Source: CAYRVX01 sp964642165
Lineage (GTDB): Bacteria > Planctomycetota > Phycisphaerae > SM23-33
Assembly (NCBI GenBank): GCA_964642165.1
Contig: CAZXOC010000094.1
Location: forward strand, 1 to 23,344
Reading direction: 5' to 3'
Length of the DNA: 23,344 nt
Under the pieces are notes generated by a model. The model was not told the origin of the DNA. It did no database searches and saw nothing but the letters and a program-made list of their open reading frames with translations. The number at the start of each line of letters is the position of its first letter. The stretch's first letter is position 1. The translations under genes and the position numbers were made by a program. Shown one piece after another: positions 21,919-23,344 of the stretch.

Positions 21919-23344
21919 ATGAAGCGAGACCTGACCCGCCGGGAGTTCCTGGAGAACGTCGGGAAGGGGGCGGTCTGCGGGGCCGTCGGCGCGGGCCTGG
22001 CGGCCGGGGCGCACGCCGAAGACGCGCCGGGCAGGAAGCCCAACTTCCTCTTCATCCTCACCGACGACCAGCGCTACGACGCGATGGGCTGCGCGGGCAA
22101 CCGCCTCATCCACACGCCGGACCTCGACGCCCTCACCGCCCGCGGCGCGCGCTTCGACCGGGCGTTCGTGACCCTCTCCATCTGCAGCCCCAGCCGCGCG
22201 ACGTGCCTGACCGGGCGCTACGGCAGCCGCAACGGCGTCGACCGCCTCGGCGCTGCCCTGCGCAAGGACGAGACGACCTTCGCCCGGCACCTCAAGGCCG
22301 CCGGCTACCGCACGGGCTTCGTGGGCAAGTGGCACCTTCGCGACCGCCCGGGCGACTGCGGGTTCGACTTCGCCACGTACTTCGAGAGCAACGGCCCGCA
22401 CTACGACCGCCGCGTGACGACCGGCCGGCGAAAGCACGTCGCGAAGGGCTACATCGAGGACTACTCCGCCGCCCGGGCGGCCGAGTTCATGCGGGCGGCC
22501 TCCGACGCCGCCGCGCCGTTCGTGCTGTGGCTCTGCACGCAGGTGCCCCACATGACGCCGCAGTTCAACTGGGACGCCCGCGACGAGACGCTCGCCCGCT
22601 ACGACGCCGGGAAGATGCCCGTCCCGACGACCTGGCGGGACGACCTGTCCGGCAAGCCGCCCTACCTCGCCGAGGCCCGCAGCCGCACCCGCGCCCGGAC
22701 GTACGGCTACGACAAGGCGGCCGGCATCCGCAACCACACGCGGCGCTACTACGCCGCCATCACCGACATGGACGCCGCGCTCGGCCACGCCCTGCGGGCC
22801 CTCGACCGCCTTGGCCTCCGCGACAGCACGTACGTGATTTTCCTCAGCGACAACGGCTGGTTCCTCGGCGACCACGGGCTGACCAGCAAGTTCCTGCCGT
22901 ACGAGGAGTCGATCCGCGTCCCGATGATCGTCGCCGGGCCGGGCGTCGCGCCGCGCGTGGAGAGCCGCCTCGTCCTCAATGCCGACGTGGCGCCGACGAT
23001 GCTCGAGTTGGCCGGCCTGGCCGTGCCCGACCGCATGCACGGGCGCAGCCTCGTGCCGCTGCTGCGAGGCCGCCGCGCGGCCTGGCGGAGCAGCATCCTC
23101 TACGAGGCGCCCGCTTCCGTCCTCGACTGCCGCCCCCTCCTGGCCGTGCGAACCGAGCGCTGGAAGTACGTCGAGACGTTCGAGGGCCCCCAGCTCCGCC
23201 CGGACGCGACGCCCGCCTTCGAGGAGCTCTACGACCTCAAGGCCGACCCGGCCGAGATGGCCAACCTCGCCGCCCGCGCGGAGCACGCCAAGACCCGCCG
23301 CCGTCTCGCCGACGAGCTCCGGCGCCTCCGCCGCGACCTGAAGG
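21919..23344 (+). CDS. Tat-exported Cys-type sulfatase (alkaline phosphatase superfamily), 3' end cut by the window
   Basis: The first 475 residues of a sulfatase that hydrolyses sulfate esters, probably of sulfated polysaccharides, outside the cytoplasm. A twin-arginine signal (TRREFL, residues 6-11, then a small hydrophobic stretch to AHA, about 33) predicts folded export by Tat. Metal ligands D49-D50 (LTDDQ) and D311-N312 (SDNGWFLGDHG) are present. The catalytic signature CSPSRATCLTGR has Cys89, which must be converted to formylglycine. K137 and H139 in GKWHL are the usual sulfate-binding residues. The C-terminal ELYDLKADPAEMANLA motif of the family has been reached, so only a few dozen residues are probably missing. 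GGGAGG eight or nine bases before the ATG supports the start. The substrate class cannot be set without subfamily placement. Confidence 0.93.
   Translation, partial: MKRDLTRREFLENVGKGAVCGAVGAGLAAGAHAEDAPGRKPNFLFILTDDQRYDAMGCAGNRLIHTPDLDALTARGARFDRAFVTLSICSPSRATCLTGRYGSRNGVDRLGAALRKDETTFARHLKAAGYRTGFVGKWHLRDRPGDCGFDFATYFESNGPHYDRRVTTGRRKHVAKGYIEDYSAARAAEFMRAASDAAAPFVLWLCTQVPHMTPQFNWDARDETLARYDAGKMPVPTTWRDDLSGKPPYLAEARSRTRARTYGYDKAAGIRNHTRRYYAAITDMDAALGHALRALDRLGLRDSTYVIFLSDNGWFLGDHGLTSKFLPYEESIRVPMIVAGPGVAPRVESRLVLNADVAPTMLELAGLAVPDRMHGRSLVPLLRGRRAAWRSSILYEAPASVLDCRPLLAVRTERWKYVETFEGPQLRPDATPAFEELYDLKADPAEMANLAARAEHAKTRRRLADELRRLRRDLK

Noticed and set aside
21649..23286. A 545-codon minus-strand open frame opposite the sulfatase
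   Set aside because: The plus strand carries a complete sulfatase active site and Tat signal; the antisense frame is compositional shadow.

Overview
This is a very GC-rich window with strongly G/C-biased third codon positions. Its gene content points to a heterotrophic member of the Planctomycetota (or a close PVC relative). The strongest clues are two giant proteins that begin with the LEPR-XLL motif, a hydrazine-synthase-alpha-like multihaem protein fused to an SUMF1-type domain, a Tat-exported sulfatase and a pectate-lyase-3 type beta-helix protein. This assignment is inference from family content; no rRNA or other phylogenetic marker is present.

Layout. Positions 1-352 hold no gene I can support. 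A small XRE-type regulator (353-799, +) faces a large secreted dihaem/beta-propeller/SUMF1-like protein (975-5087, -). A divergent intergenic region (5088-5257) separates the latter from a plus-strand pair: an iron-containing alcohol dehydrogenase (5258-6556) and a secreted right-handed beta-helix protein (6599-8068). This pair converges, only 21 bases apart, on a minus-strand pair: a ChbG/YdjC-type carbohydrate deacetylase (9130-10032) followed by a GYF-domain membrane protein (8090-9073). Another divergent region (10033-10226), with a clear dyad, leads to an animal-type full-length transketolase (10227-12182). Two adjacent LEPR-XLL proteins follow (12338-16525 and 16733-21748), and then a sulfatase cut by the window edge (21919 to beyond 23344).

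How the genes may fit together. Several products suit a polysaccharide-degrading lifestyle: sulfatase, deacetylase, beta-helix carbohydrate-active-like protein, transketolase and alcohol dehydrogenase. Nothing in the window proves that they act in one pathway, and the strand changes imply at least five transcription units.

The most notable observations are four. (1) The two LEPR-XLL neighbours have unrelated N-terminal halves but share a long C-terminal repeat module, with tryptophan anchors in the same register and one extra unit of about 179 residues in the first protein. (2) The SUMF1-like domain at the end of the dihaem protein lacks both copper-binding cysteines of true formylglycine-generating enzymes. 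(3) An 8-bp perfect dyad overlaps the predicted transketolase -35 element. (4) Inverted repeats swallow the stop codons of three neighbouring genes.

No CRISPR array, tRNA, rRNA, insertion sequence or phage gene was seen.
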